From NCBI RefSeq assembly GCF_037152535.1, contig NZ_JBBCMA010000001.1, positions 1-64,000 of the forward strand: a stretch of DNA of 64,000 nt, given 5' to 3'. Origin of the DNA: Leclercia sp. AS011. Lineage in GTDB: Bacteria; Pseudomonadota; Gammaproteobacteria; Enterobacterales; Enterobacteriaceae. Every line of letters starts with the position of its first letter. Position 1 is the first letter of the stretch. The position numbers and the translations under genes are program-made. The notes beneath the pieces are model-generated. The model worked only from the letters and a program-made list of their open reading frames with translations, ran no database searches and was not told where the DNA came from. Shown here piece by piece: positions 43,864-52,741 of this stretch.

Positions 43864-46800
43864 ATGTCTGGAGCAGTGAAGGTCTGGCGGGAGACCGTCG
43901 CATTACCGACGTGGACCACCGGCGCAGAAGATACCAACCCGATGTTCCTTGAGAAACGCGTGTACCAGGGCTCCTCCGGTGCGGTCTACCCCTACGGCGT
44001 AACCGATACCCTGACCGGGATCCGCGAGATGCGCGATTACCAGGCGGTGTGGATGGAAAACGACTTCATCCGCATCATGCTGCTGCCGGAACTGGGGGGA
44101 CGTATTCATCGGGCGTATGACAAAGTCCAGGCGCGTGATTTCGTCTACTACAACGAAGTGGTGAAACCGGCGCTGGTGGGTCTGCTTGGGCCGTGGATCT
44201 CCGGCGGGATCGAATTTAACTGGCCGCAGCACCATCGCCCGACCACCTTTATGCCGGTTGACGTGACCATCCAGCCTCAGGAGAGCGGGGCGCAGACCGT
44301 CTGGCTGGGCGAGGCCGAGCCAATGCGCGGCCTGCAGGTGATGACCGGCTTTACGCTCTACCCGGACCGGGCGTTGATTGAGATCACCGGTAAAGTCTTC
44401 AACGGCAACGCCACCCCGCGCCACTTCCTGTGGTGGGCCAACCCGGCGGTGAAGGGCGGGGACGATCATCAGAGCGTCTTCCCGCCGGACGTTACGGCGG
44501 TGTTTGACCACGGCAAGCGCGCCGTGTCGGCCTTCCCGATCGCCACCGGCACCTACTATAAGGTCGACTACTCGGCGGGCGTGGATATCTCGCGCTACAA
44601 AAACGTGCCGGTCCCCACCTCCTACATGGCGGAAAAATCGGACTATGACTTTGTCGGCGCCTACCATCACGGTGAGCGGGGCGGCCTGCTGCACGTGGCC
44701 GATCACCACGTTTCCCCAGGTAAAAAGCAGTGGTCCTGGGGCCATGACGATTTCGGCCGCGCCTGGGATCGCAATCTGACCGATGAAAACGGCCCTTATA
44801 TAGAGCTGATGACCGGCGTCTTCACTGACAACCAGCCGGATTTCACTTGGCTTGCCCCTTATGAAGAGAAGATCTTCGTGCAGAACTTCCTGCCCTACAG
44901 CGAGCTGGGGCAGGTGCATAACGCCAACACGCAGCTGGCCCTTAAGCTGGAACGCCGTGAGCAGCAGCTGCACCTTGGCCTCTATGCCATCGCCCCGCTT
45001 CAGGACCTGCACCTGGAACTGACCGCAGATGGCAAGCCGGTGTGGGAGACGTCGCTGACCCTGATGCCGGGCGAAAGCTGGCAGCAGGCGCTGGCGGACG
45101 CGTGGCCGCAGCGCTTAACCCTGCGGGTAAAAGACACTGCGGGCCGTATCCTATTGCACTACCAGGAGCATATCGCCGAAGAGACCCCGCTGCCGGACCC
45201 GGCCACCGCGCCCGCCATGCCCGAAGCCATCAGCAACAGCGACGAGCTCTATTTTATTGGTCAGCATCTGGAGCAGTACAACCACGCCAGCCGCTATGCG
45301 GAGGATTACTATCGCCGCGCGCTGGCGCTGGATGCCCACGACTATCGCAACAATGTGGCGCTGGGCACCCTGGCGCTGAACCGCGCCGACTGGGGGCTGG
45401 CGCAGCGCTGTGCCGAAGCCGCGCTGGTGCGGGCCCATAAGCTGAACAAGAACCCGCGCGATGGCGAAGCCAGCCAGCTGCTGGCAACGGCGCTGGAGCG
45501 GCAGGGGGATGACGATGCCGCCTGGGATCACTACTACAAAGCCTCGTGGAGCGGAAACTGCCGCGATGCCGCGTTCTGGTCGCTGGCGCGGCTGGCGATG
45601 ACGCGCGGAAACGCGGCTGACGCGCTGGAAAAAGTGGATGTCAGCCTCGGCATCAATGCCAGCAACAATCTGGCGATGGGGCTCAAAGCGCTGGCCCTGG
45701 CTGAGCTTGAGGGCCAAAGCACCGCGCTGGCGTACATTGCAAGCTGCCTGCAAAACCATCCCCTCAGCTATGTTCTGCACTACGCCCGCTGGGCGATTGG
45801 CCGGGACGAGGCCGCGCGTGACCAGCTGCTACAGGTCACCGGCCGCCGCGGGGCCAACGCCTGCGTGCTGGCGGGCTGGTTAACCTCGATGGGCATGCGC
45901 GACGCCGCCCGCGAGATGCTGGATCTGCTCGACAGCCAGGAGACCTTGCCCCAACTCTGGCGGGCAGCCTTAAGCGACGAACCCGCCATCCGTGCCCGCT
46001 ACATTGCCGCCGCGCGCCGCTGTGAGGCCAATCGGGTGCGTTTCCCGAACGCGCTGGATGAAGTGCAGATGCTGCAAACCCTGCAGGATGATCCTTTCGC
46101 TCGTTATCTGCTGGGCTGCTTCTGGTACAGCAAACGCCGCTACGACGATGCGGTGCGGTGCTGGCAAACCACCCTCGAGCAGGAGCCGCAGTTTGCACCG
46201 GCGCACCGCCTGCTGGGGATCTACGCCTGGAACAAAGAGCACAATCTGGCGCGGGCTCAGCAGCATCTGCAACGCGCCGTGGCGCTGGAGCCCGACAACC
46301 CGCGCTTCCTGTTTGAGCTCGATTATCTGCAAAAACTCACCGGCCAGCCGGTGGCGAAACGCCTCGCCCTGCTCACCGAGCGGCAGGCCGTGGCGCTGAA
46401 GCGCGATGACCTTACTGCGGAGCTGTTAAGTTTGTGGAACGCCTCCGGGCGCTATGACGCGGCGGCGCAGGTGCTGCAGGCGCGCCAGTTCCATCCGTGG
46501 GAAGGCGGCGAAGGCAAGGTGACCGGGCAATATCTGCTTAACCAGCAGCATCGCGCGTTACAGCACATCGCCCGGGGTGAGTTCCACGAGGCAATTGCCC
46601 TGCTGCAGGCGGCGCTGCGCTATCCGCACAACCTGGGGGAGGGGCGTCTGCCGGGGCAGACCGATAACGATATCTGGTATCTGCTGGGCTACTGCCACGC
46701 CTGCGGCGATGCCCATGACGAGGCCCGGCGCTGCTTTGCCCGGGCGGCGCAGGGGGGCTCGACCCTCGATGCCGGGCGCTACTACAACGATCAGCCGGCG

Positions 46801-47136
46801 GATTACCTGTTCTGGCAGGGCATGGCCCTGCGCCAGCTGGACGACAGCGCGGCGGCGGAGCGCCACTTCCAGGGGTTCCTGGCCTGGGCGCAGACCCATC
46901 GCGATGAGGTTCCGGAGGCGGATTTCTTTGCGGTCTCGCTGCCGGATCTGGTGGTGCTGGATACCCCAGCCGGTCTTCAGCATCAGCAGCACTGCCTGTT
47001 TATTGAGGCGCTGGGTCATGCGGGACTGGGCGACAGTGCAGCCTGCAAACGCCAGCTGGGTGCCCTGCTGGCCCTGAACCCGGCCCATGATAAAGCGCAC
47101 CTGATCCAGCATGCGCAGGCCACCGGCATTTTTTAA
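43864..47136 (+). CDS. yphG: DUF5107 and TPR repeat protein YphG
   Basis: A 1090-residue cytoplasmic protein (no signal peptide) like E. coli YphG. Residues about 15-345 form the DUF5107 domain, with aldose-epimerase-like features (MLLPELGGRIHRAYDK, GGIEFNWPQHHRPTTF, DFVGAYHHGERGG, WSWGHDDFGRAWDRN); the rest, from about 460, is a string of helical TPR-type repeats. Its activity is not known; context suggests work on a sugar or glycoside. ATG at 43864 has CTGGAG upstream at a good spacing; a GTG two codons earlier is too close. Precedes the sugar porter by 75 bases. Confidence 0.9.
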   Translation: MSGAVKVWRETVALPTWTTGAEDTNPMFLEKRVYQGSSGAVYPYGVTDTLTGIREMRDYQAVWMENDFIRIMLLPELGGRIHRAYDKVQARDFVYYNEVVKPALVGLLGPWISGGIEFNWPQHHRPTTFMPVDVTIQPQESGAQTVWLGEAEPMRGLQVMTGFTLYPDRALIEITGKVFNGNATPRHFLWWANPAVKGGDDHQSVFPPDVTAVFDHGKRAVSAFPIATGTYYKVDYSAGVDISRYKNVPVPTSYMAEKSDYDFVGAYHHGERGGLLHVADHHVSPGKKQWSWGHDDFGRAWDRNLTDENGPYIELMTGVFTDNQPDFTWLAPYEEKIFVQNFLPYSELGQVHNANTQLALKLERREQQLHLGLYAIAPLQDLHLELTADGKPVWETSLTLMPGESWQQALADAWPQRLTLRVKDTAGRILLHYQEHIAEETPLPDPATAPAMPEAISNSDELYFIGQHLEQYNHASRYAEDYYRRALALDAHDYRNNVALGTLALNRADWGLAQRCAEAALVRAHKLNKNPRDGEASQLLATALERQGDDDAAWDHYYKASWSGNCRDAAFWSLARLAMTRGNAADALEKVDVSLGINASNNLAMGLKALALAELEGQSTALAYIASCLQNHPLSYVLHYARWAIGRDEAARDQLLQVTGRRGANACVLAGWLTSMGMRDAAREMLDLLDSQETLPQLWRAALSDEPAIRARYIAAARRCEANRVRFPNALDEVQMLQTLQDDPFARYLLGCFWYSKRRYDDAVRCWQTTLEQEPQFAPAHRLLGIYAWNKEHNLARAQQHLQRAVALEPDNPRFLFELDYLQKLTGQPVAKRLALLTERQAVALKRDDLTAELLSLWNASGRYDAAAQVLQARQFHPWEGGEGKVTGQYLLNQQHRALQHIARGEFHEAIALLQAALRYPHNLGEGRLPGQTDNDIWYLLGYCHACGDAHDEARRCFARAAQGGSTLDAGRYYNDQPADYLFWQGMALRQLDDSAAAERHFQGFLAWAQTHRDEVPEADFFAVSLPDLVVLDTPAGLQHQQHCLFIEALGHAGLGDSAACKRQLGALLALNPAHDKAHLIQHAQATGIF

Positions 47137-47149
47137 TTAACTGACCCGG

Positions 47150-47169
47150 CGGGTGGGGCGACCCACCCG
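47150..47169 (+). other. strong stem-loop between yphG and the sugar porter gene
   Basis: CGGGTGGG-GCGA-CCCACCCG: a perfect 8-bp GC-rich stem with a GNRA tetraloop, with no T-run. Placed in the 75-base gap of a likely operon, it may protect or stall the upstream message, giving unequal expression of the two genes. Confidence 0.6.
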
Positions 47170-47211
47170 TTAACCCTCTGTACCCTGCGTTTCCCTTAAA
47201 GAGGAATCAAC

Positions 47212-48654
47212 ATGAATAACAGTGCGCAGACACAACTGAAAATGGGCTACGTCTGGACAATCTGTCTGGTCGCCGCCTGCGGTGGATTACTGTTTGGCTA
47301 CGACTGGGTGGTGATTGGCGGGGCCAAACCCTTCTATGAAGCCTGGTTCTCGATTACCGACCCGGCGCAGTCCGGCTGGGCGATGAGTTCCGCGCTGGTG
47401 GGCTGTATCTTCGGAGCGCTGGTTTCCGGCTGGTGCGCCGACAAGTTTGGCCGCAAATGGCCGCTGATCCTGTCGGCGGTGCTGTTCAGCGCCTCGGCGT
47501 GGGGCACGGCGGTGGCGAGCAGCTTTGACATGTTCGTGGTCTATCGCATCGTCGGCGGGGTCGGGATTGGCCTGGCGTCCGCCCTCAGCCCGCTCTATAT
47601 CGCCGAGGTCAGCCCGGCGGAGAAGCGCGGTCGCTTCGTGGCCATCAACCAGCTGACCATTGTGGTGGGGGTGCTGGCGGCGCAGCTGATTAACCTGATG
47701 ATTGCCGAGCCGGTGGCACCAGGCGCGACCCAGGAGGCCATCGTCCAGACCTGGAACGGACAAACCGGCTGGCGCTGGATGTTCGGTGCCGAGCTGGTTC
47801 CGGCTCTGGCGTTCCTGGTGCTGATGTTCTTTGTTCCGGAATCCCCGCGCTGGCTGATGAAGGCTGGCAAGCCGGAACGTGCCCGTGCCATGCTGGAGCG
47901 TATTGGCACCCCGGAGTACGCCAGCCAGACCTTAAAAGAGATCGCCCACACCCTGGAAAAAGACACCCAGAAAGTGGCGTTCTCCACGCTGCTGCAGCCG
48001 CAGGTCAAACCGATTGTGATCATTGGCATGGTGCTGGCGATGTTCCAGCAGTGGTGCGGGATCAACGTCATCTTCAACTATGCCCAGGAGATCTTCGCCT
48101 CGGCCGGGTTTGATATCAACGACACCCTGAAGTCGATTGTGGCGACCGGGATCATCAACCTGGTCTTTACCCTGGCGGCGCTGCCGCTGGTGGACAAGAT
48201 TGGCCGCCGCAAGCTGATGCTGTTGGGGGCATCGGGTTTAACTATCATCTACGTGCTGATTGCCAGCGCCTACGCGATGAACATCATGGGCTGGCCGGTT
48301 CTGCTGCTGGTGCTGGCGGCGATTGCCATCTATGCCCTGACGCTGGCCCCGGTGACCTGGGTGCTGCTGTCGGAGATCTTCCCTAACCGCGTGCGCGGTC
48401 TGGCGATGTCAATGGGGACGCTGGCGCTGTGGATCGCCTGCTTCCTGCTGACCTACACCTTCCCGCTGCTCAATGCCGGGCTCGGGGCGGCGGGCAGCTT
48501 CCTGCTCTACGGGGTAATCTGTGCCGCCGGCTATCTCTATATCCTGCGTAAAGTCCCGGAAACCAAAGGCGTGACGCTCGAAGCGCTGGAGGAGCAGCTG
48601 GAAAAACAGCACAGCAAAGTGGCCGCGACGGCGGATGCCGGGCGCGTACACTGA
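47212..48654 (+). CDS. MFS sugar porter (sugar:H+ symporter)
   Basis: A 480-residue inner-membrane transporter of the MFS sugar porter family (like XylE/GalP/AraE). Signatures: GGLLFGYDWVVIGGA in helix 1, DKFGRKW, PESPRWLMKAGK, QQWCGINVIFNYAQ in helix 7, KIGRRK, PVTWVLLSEIFPNRVRG and VPETKG at the end of helix 12. The substrate cannot be told. E. coli has an ABC transporter (yphDEF) and dehydrogenase (yphC) at this locus. GAGGA precedes the ATG. The stop overlaps the yphB ATG (TGATG), so both are translated together. Confidence 0.88.
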   Translation: MNNSAQTQLKMGYVWTICLVAACGGLLFGYDWVVIGGAKPFYEAWFSITDPAQSGWAMSSALVGCIFGALVSGWCADKFGRKWPLILSAVLFSASAWGTAVASSFDMFVVYRIVGGVGIGLASALSPLYIAEVSPAEKRGRFVAINQLTIVVGVLAAQLINLMIAEPVAPGATQEAIVQTWNGQTGWRWMFGAELVPALAFLVLMFFVPESPRWLMKAGKPERARAMLERIGTPEYASQTLKEIAHTLEKDTQKVAFSTLLQPQVKPIVIIGMVLAMFQQWCGINVIFNYAQEIFASAGFDINDTLKSIVATGIINLVFTLAALPLVDKIGRRKLMLLGASGLTIIYVLIASAYAMNIMGWPVLLLVLAAIAIYALTLAPVTWVLLSEIFPNRVRGLAMSMGTLALWIACFLLTYTFPLLNAGLGAAGSFLLYGVICAAGYLYILRKVPETKGVTLEALEEQLEKQHSKVAATADAGRVH

Positions 48655-49496
48655 TGGAGCTGTTGTTGATCGAAAACGCGCATCTGCGGATGCGCGTCAA
48701 CCCGCAGGGGGGCGGGTTGCAGGAACTCTTCTCCCGCATGCACGGGCAGCCGGTGCTCTGGGATGAGGGGGACAGCGCGCTGTTTCCGATGGTGCCGCTG
48801 GCCAACCGGGTGGCCGGCAATCGCTTCAGGTTTCAGGGGCGGGAGGTGGTGCTGCCGCAAAGCCCGGTGGACGAACGCTTCTTTTTGCACGGGGATGGCT
48901 GGCAGGCACGCTGGCAGGTGGCATCGCTGACGGATTCGGAGACTGTCCTGACGCTGCGCCGCCAGCATGCGTGCGGTTTTGATTATCAGGCGACGCTGCG
49001 TTATCGGCTGCGCGGAAAGGTGCTGCGCGCAGAGCTGATACTCACTCATCTCGGGCCGCAGCCGATGCCGTACGGCCTGGGTTTTCATCCGTGGTTTTAC
49101 TTTGACGAACGCAGCCGCCTGCAATTCTCCGCCAGCGGCTACTGGCCGGAAGGGGAGCATCATTTACCCGAGGCGTGGCAGAGCCATATCCCGCCCGATA
49201 TCGATTTCAGTACGGCGCAGCAGGGGAGGGATAGCTGGCTGAATGTGGGTTATTCCGGCTGGAACGGCGTGGCGACCCTCCAGCATGATGTGATGAGTGT
49301 CACAATTGCGGCGCAAACTCCGTGGCTGATGCTGTTCAGAATGTCGGGTAAATCATTCTTATGCCTCGAACCGCAGAGCCATCCGGTCAACGCCCACAAC
49401 ATGCCCGGACAGCCTGGGCTGGTGGTTTTACGCCAGGGCGACAGCACCCAATTTGCGATGGATATTGCCGTCGAGAGCACCGCCGGTAGTTGTTAA
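48654..49496 (+). CDS. yphB: aldose 1-epimerase family protein YphB
   Basis: Galactose-mutarotase-like protein of 280 residues. Likely interconverts alpha and beta forms of a sugar taken up by the porter. Visible: NRVAGNRFRFQGREV (ring-region Asn/Arg), HGDGW (catalytic His about residue 79), YGLGFHPWFYFD (second His) and a late LCLEPQSHPVNAHN (catalytic Glu). Start overlaps the porter stop. hcaT follows after 72 bases. Confidence 0.9.
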   Translation: MELLLIENAHLRMRVNPQGGGLQELFSRMHGQPVLWDEGDSALFPMVPLANRVAGNRFRFQGREVVLPQSPVDERFFLHGDGWQARWQVASLTDSETVLTLRRQHACGFDYQATLRYRLRGKVLRAELILTHLGPQPMPYGLGFHPWFYFDERSRLQFSASGYWPEGEHHLPEAWQSHIPPDIDFSTAQQGRDSWLNVGYSGWNGVATLQHDVMSVTIAAQTPWLMLFRMSGKSFLCLEPQSHPVNAHNMPGQPGLVVLRQGDSTQFAMDIAVESTAGSC

Positions 49497-49568
49497 CAAG
49501 CGGTTAATACCCGCTTGCGCCAGCCTGTTTTTACCGCCAGACTATCGCCTCCAAAACGGGAGGGATTC

Positions 49569-50705
49569 ATGGTTTTGCATTCCACACGCTGGCTGGCGCT
49601 CAGCTACTTCACCTACTTTTTTAGCTACGGTATTTTTCTGCCTTTCTGGAGCGTCTGGCTCAAGGGAATCGGCCTCACCCCGGAGATGATTGGCGTTCTG
49701 CTGGGCTCGGGCCTGGTGGCGCGTTTTCTCGGTAGCCTGCTGATTGCGCCGCGCGTCAGCGATCCCTCCCTGTTAATCAAAGCCGTGCGCGTGCTGGCGC
49801 TGCTCACTCTGGTGTTTATGGCCGGCTTCTGGGTCAGCCAGCAGTTTGCCTGGCTGGTAGTGGTGATGGTGGGCTTTAACCTCTTCTTCTCGCCGCTGGT
49901 GCCGCTGACCGATGCCCTGGCTAACACCTGGCAGAAGCAGATCACCATGGACTATGGTCGGGTGCGGCTGTGGGGTTCGATTGCTTTTGTGATTGGCTCG
50001 GCGCTGGTGGGCAAGCTGGTCAGCCTGTACGACTATCGCGCCATTCTGGCTCTGCTGAGCGTCGGGATTATGTCGATGCTGCTCGGGATGCTGCTGCGCC
50101 CGTCGGTGATGCCGCAGGGCGAGAGCCGCCAGCAGGAGAGCGCTGGCTGGCCGGCATGGCGCTCTCTGGTGGCCCAGAGCTGGCGTTTCCTCGCCTGCGT
50201 CTGCCTGCTCCAGGGCGCTCATGCCGCCTACTATGGCTTCAGCGCCATCTACTGGCAGGGGGCCGGGTATTCGGCTTCGGCCGTCGGCTACCTCTGGTCG
50301 CTGGGGGTGGTGGCGGAAGTGATCATCTTTGCCCTCAGCAACCGCCTGTTCCGCCGCTTTACCGCCCGGGATCTGCTCCTGCTCTCTGCCGTCTGCGGTA
50401 TTGCTCGCTGGGGGATTATGGGCTGGACCACCGAGCTGCCGTGGCTGATTGTCGCGCAGATCCTGCACTGCGGCACCTTTACCGTGTGCCACCTGGCGGC
50501 GATGCGCTATATCTCGGCGCGCAAAGGCGGGGATGTGATCCGCCTGCAGGCGGTCTACTCGGCGGTGGCGATGGGGGGAAGTATTGCGATCATGACGGTG
50601 TTTGCCGGTTTCCTGTACCAGCATCTCGGCCACGGGGTGTTCTGGGTGATGGCACTGGTGGCGCTGCCTGCGGTCCTGCTGCGTCCGCGTGTAGCAGCGC
50701 GCTAA
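49569..50705 (+). CDS. hcaT: 3-phenylpropionate transporter HcaT
   Basis: MFS permease of 378 residues (MFS_1, nucleoside-symporter-like), about 12 helices; very close to E. coli HcaT (MVLHSTRWLALSYFTYFFSYGIFLPFWSVWLKGIGLTP, FSPLVPLTDALANTWQKQ, CGTFTVCHLAAMRYI). E. coli HcaT is proposed to import 3-phenylpropionate. Start at 49569 with AGGG upstream. The hcaR-hcaEFCBD catabolic genes, next to hcaT in E. coli, are not present here, so its job in this strain may differ. Overlaps the csiE stop by 4 bases. Confidence 0.9.
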   Translation: MVLHSTRWLALSYFTYFFSYGIFLPFWSVWLKGIGLTPEMIGVLLGSGLVARFLGSLLIAPRVSDPSLLIKAVRVLALLTLVFMAGFWVSQQFAWLVVVMVGFNLFFSPLVPLTDALANTWQKQITMDYGRVRLWGSIAFVIGSALVGKLVSLYDYRAILALLSVGIMSMLLGMLLRPSVMPQGESRQQESAGWPAWRSLVAQSWRFLACVCLLQGAHAAYYGFSAIYWQGAGYSASAVGYLWSLGVVAEVIIFALSNRLFRRFTARDLLLLSAVCGIARWGIMGWTTELPWLIVAQILHCGTFTVCHLAAMRYISARKGGDVIRLQAVYSAVAMGGSIAIMTVFAGFLYQHLGHGVFWVMALVALPAVLLRPRVAAR

Positions 50706-51979
50706 GATTCCAGCATGGCGCGAATGTGTTCCTGCTGCTGCGCATTCAACGCCTCGACGGCGTGGATGAGCGGCGGCGAGAACAGCGGCAGGGCGGTGGT
50801 GTAGGGCGTGACCACCAGGGCGGCCTCGCGCGGGGCCCCCTCCTTCTGAAAGACCTGGAGCGTCACATAGCGAATGTTCAGCGGCAGCAGGGTCAACTCC
50901 CGCAGCTGCTGTTCAATCAACGCCTCGCAGGCTTTATCCTCCCCGGTCAGTAACACCACCTGCTTTTCATGCAGGTCGCTCTCCTGCATCAGCCAGGCAC
51001 CAAAGATCACTGCCACCAGGCTCGCCTCCTCCTCGGATAACCGCAGGCCAAACTCCGCCTCCAGTTCGAACAGCACTTCACGGGTGGTGCGCATCAGGCG
51101 CGGATAGAGGCGGTGGATCTCTTCGGGCAGGCTGTTGTCGATGCCGATGCCAAACAGCGAGCGGTCCAGGGCCTGGGCCAGATGGATATAGAGCTGGTCG
51201 ATCAGCCCCTGCTCGTCGCTGAACTGCATCCCGGTTTGCCCATGAAAGCGGGCGATCATGCGGGTGATGGTGCGGCGCAGGCGGTCATCTTCCTGGTGCG
51301 CATCGTGAAGGGGATCCGGCGTGCGGAGCATCATAAACAGCAGGGCCAGAAACGGCTGCTCATCGGCGTGAGGCACTTGCGCTACGCGGCGCTGCCAGTG
51401 GCGCACAATCTCCTGCGCCATCAGGTATTCGTTGCGCGACTGGGTCCAGTTGCGCTGAACCACCGAAAATTCCGGGCTCAGGCCCAGCTGGTGCTGGAGC
51501 AGACAGTACTGCAGATAGAGCTGCAAAAACTGCGTGTCCCGGCATTCAAACTGACGCTGCAGGCGGCGGGAGCAAAAATTAATCAGCGCCCGCAGGTTGG
51601 TATCGTCATATAAAGTGCGGGCGATGCCGAGCTGCTTTAGCGCGATTTTCAGAGATGGGGTAAACTGCTGCGCGACAAAGTGAGGGCAGAGGCGTAACGC
51701 CCGCCGCAACCAGTGCAGCAGGCACAGGCGTTGGTTCAGGTGGCTACCTTCCAGCAGGTAACAGCCATCATGCTGTGTCGCAATGTCGAGCTGGTGATAG
51801 CGCTGGATCTCCATGCGCATCTCGTCGATATCCTGCCGGCAGAGGGCATCATCGACACCATTGATTTCACCGATGCTTTGCAGAGTGGCGCGAAAGCCCG
51901 GTACGTACAGCATCAACAGAACCTGGCAGCGGCGCTGCGAACTGGAAAGTGCAGATGGCATTTCGAGAGTCGTCATCAT
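50702..51979 (-). CDS. csiE: stationary-phase inducible protein CsiE
   Basis: A 425-residue cytoplasmic protein with a PRD-like (PTS regulation domain) region around residues 180-330 (QEGLIDQLYIHLAQALDRSLFG, LSEEEASLVAVIFGAWL) and an N-terminal HTH-like part. In E. coli it is sigma-S- and CRP-dependent, function unknown. Two adjacent ATGs (51979 and 51976) can start it; I give the first. Convergent with hcaT, as in E. coli. Confidence 0.93.
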   Translation of the reverse strand: MMTTLEMPSALSSSQRRCQVLLMLYVPGFRATLQSIGEINGVDDALCRQDIDEMRMEIQRYHQLDIATQHDGCYLLEGSHLNQRLCLLHWLRRALRLCPHFVAQQFTPSLKIALKQLGIARTLYDDTNLRALINFCSRRLQRQFECRDTQFLQLYLQYCLLQHQLGLSPEFSVVQRNWTQSRNEYLMAQEIVRHWQRRVAQVPHADEQPFLALLFMMLRTPDPLHDAHQEDDRLRRTITRMIARFHGQTGMQFSDEQGLIDQLYIHLAQALDRSLFGIGIDNSLPEEIHRLYPRLMRTTREVLFELEAEFGLRLSEEEASLVAVIFGAWLMQESDLHEKQVVLLTGEDKACEALIEQQLRELTLLPLNIRYVTLQVFQKEGAPREAALVVTPYTTALPLFSPPLIHAVEALNAQQQEHIRAMLES

Positions 51980-52102
51980 CTGTCGGGTTCCAGTAAGGGT
52001 GTTTGATAAGAATAGCTAAAGGATGTACCCCGTAGCACAGGATGCCGGGCTTTCCTTCAGGAATGCGGGTGAACATCACAGAATTTTTGACGTGAGGATG
52101 AG

Positions 52103-52741
52103 ATGCAAACAGTGAAACGCAGCGCAGCAGCGCTTTTTTTGGCGGTTTTGTCTTTTGCCGCCGCCGCGCACCCTCACAGCTTTATCACCCTGAAAACGCA
52201 GATTATGGTCAAAGACAACCAGCTCACCGGGCTGAAGATGCGTTGGGCGATGGATGAACTGACCTCCGCCGATCTGCTTTACGATGCCGGAAACGCAAAG
52301 CCGGGGGATGAGATCTGGAAAAAGCTGGCGGCAGAGGTGATGGCTAACGTGCTCGGCCAGCACTACTTTACCGAGTTCTGGCATAACGGCGAGAAGGTTA
52401 AATTTCTCAACCGCCCCACCCAGTACGGTATGACCCGTCAGGATCATCAGGCGGTGCTGACCTTTATCCTGCCGCTGGCGGAGCCGCAGCCGCTGGCCGG
52501 GCAGAAATATACCTTCTCCACCTTCGATCCCTCCTACTACGTGGACATGAGCTACGCCGAGGATGACGATGTGTCCCTGCCTGCGGAGCTGCAAAAAAGC
52601 TGTTCCGTCAGCGTGGATACCCCGGAGCCCAGCGATGAGACGCTGAACTTTGCCAGTTCGCTGGATAAAGATGATGCGCCGCCGGAGGATATGGATCTCG
52701 GGAAACAGTTTGCCCAGACGGTGACCCTGCAATGTCCGTAG
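52103..52741 (+). CDS. DUF1007 periplasmic metal-binding protein (ZevA-like)
   Basis: Exported protein of 212 residues: signal peptide MQTVKRSAAALFLAVLSFAAA, then a mature N-terminus beginning HPHSFITLKTQIMV. The histidines at the new N-terminus are typical of DUF1007 proteins such as ZevA of Haemophilus, part of a zinc uptake pair. GAGGA precedes the ATG. It overlaps the next gene (NicO family) by 10 bases, which supports a joint function. Expected in the periplasm. A role in zinc, nickel or cobalt delivery is inferred from family and context. Confidence 0.87.
   Translation: MQTVKRSAAALFLAVLSFAAAAHPHSFITLKTQIMVKDNQLTGLKMRWAMDELTSADLLYDAGNAKPGDEIWKKLAAEVMANVLGQHYFTEFWHNGEKVKFLNRPTQYGMTRQDHQAVLTFILPLAEPQPLAGQKYTFSTFDPSYYVDMSYAEDDDVSLPAELQKSCSVSVDTPEPSDETLNFASSLDKDDAPPEDMDLGKQFAQTVTLQCP

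Noticed and set aside
43903..45012. Minus-strand open frame of about 370 codons inside yphG
   Set aside because: Shadow of a GC-biased gene; composition is His/Arg/Val rich with no domain.
45042..45440. Second-frame open stretch inside yphG
   Set aside because: Alternate-frame shadow; no ribosome site or family match.
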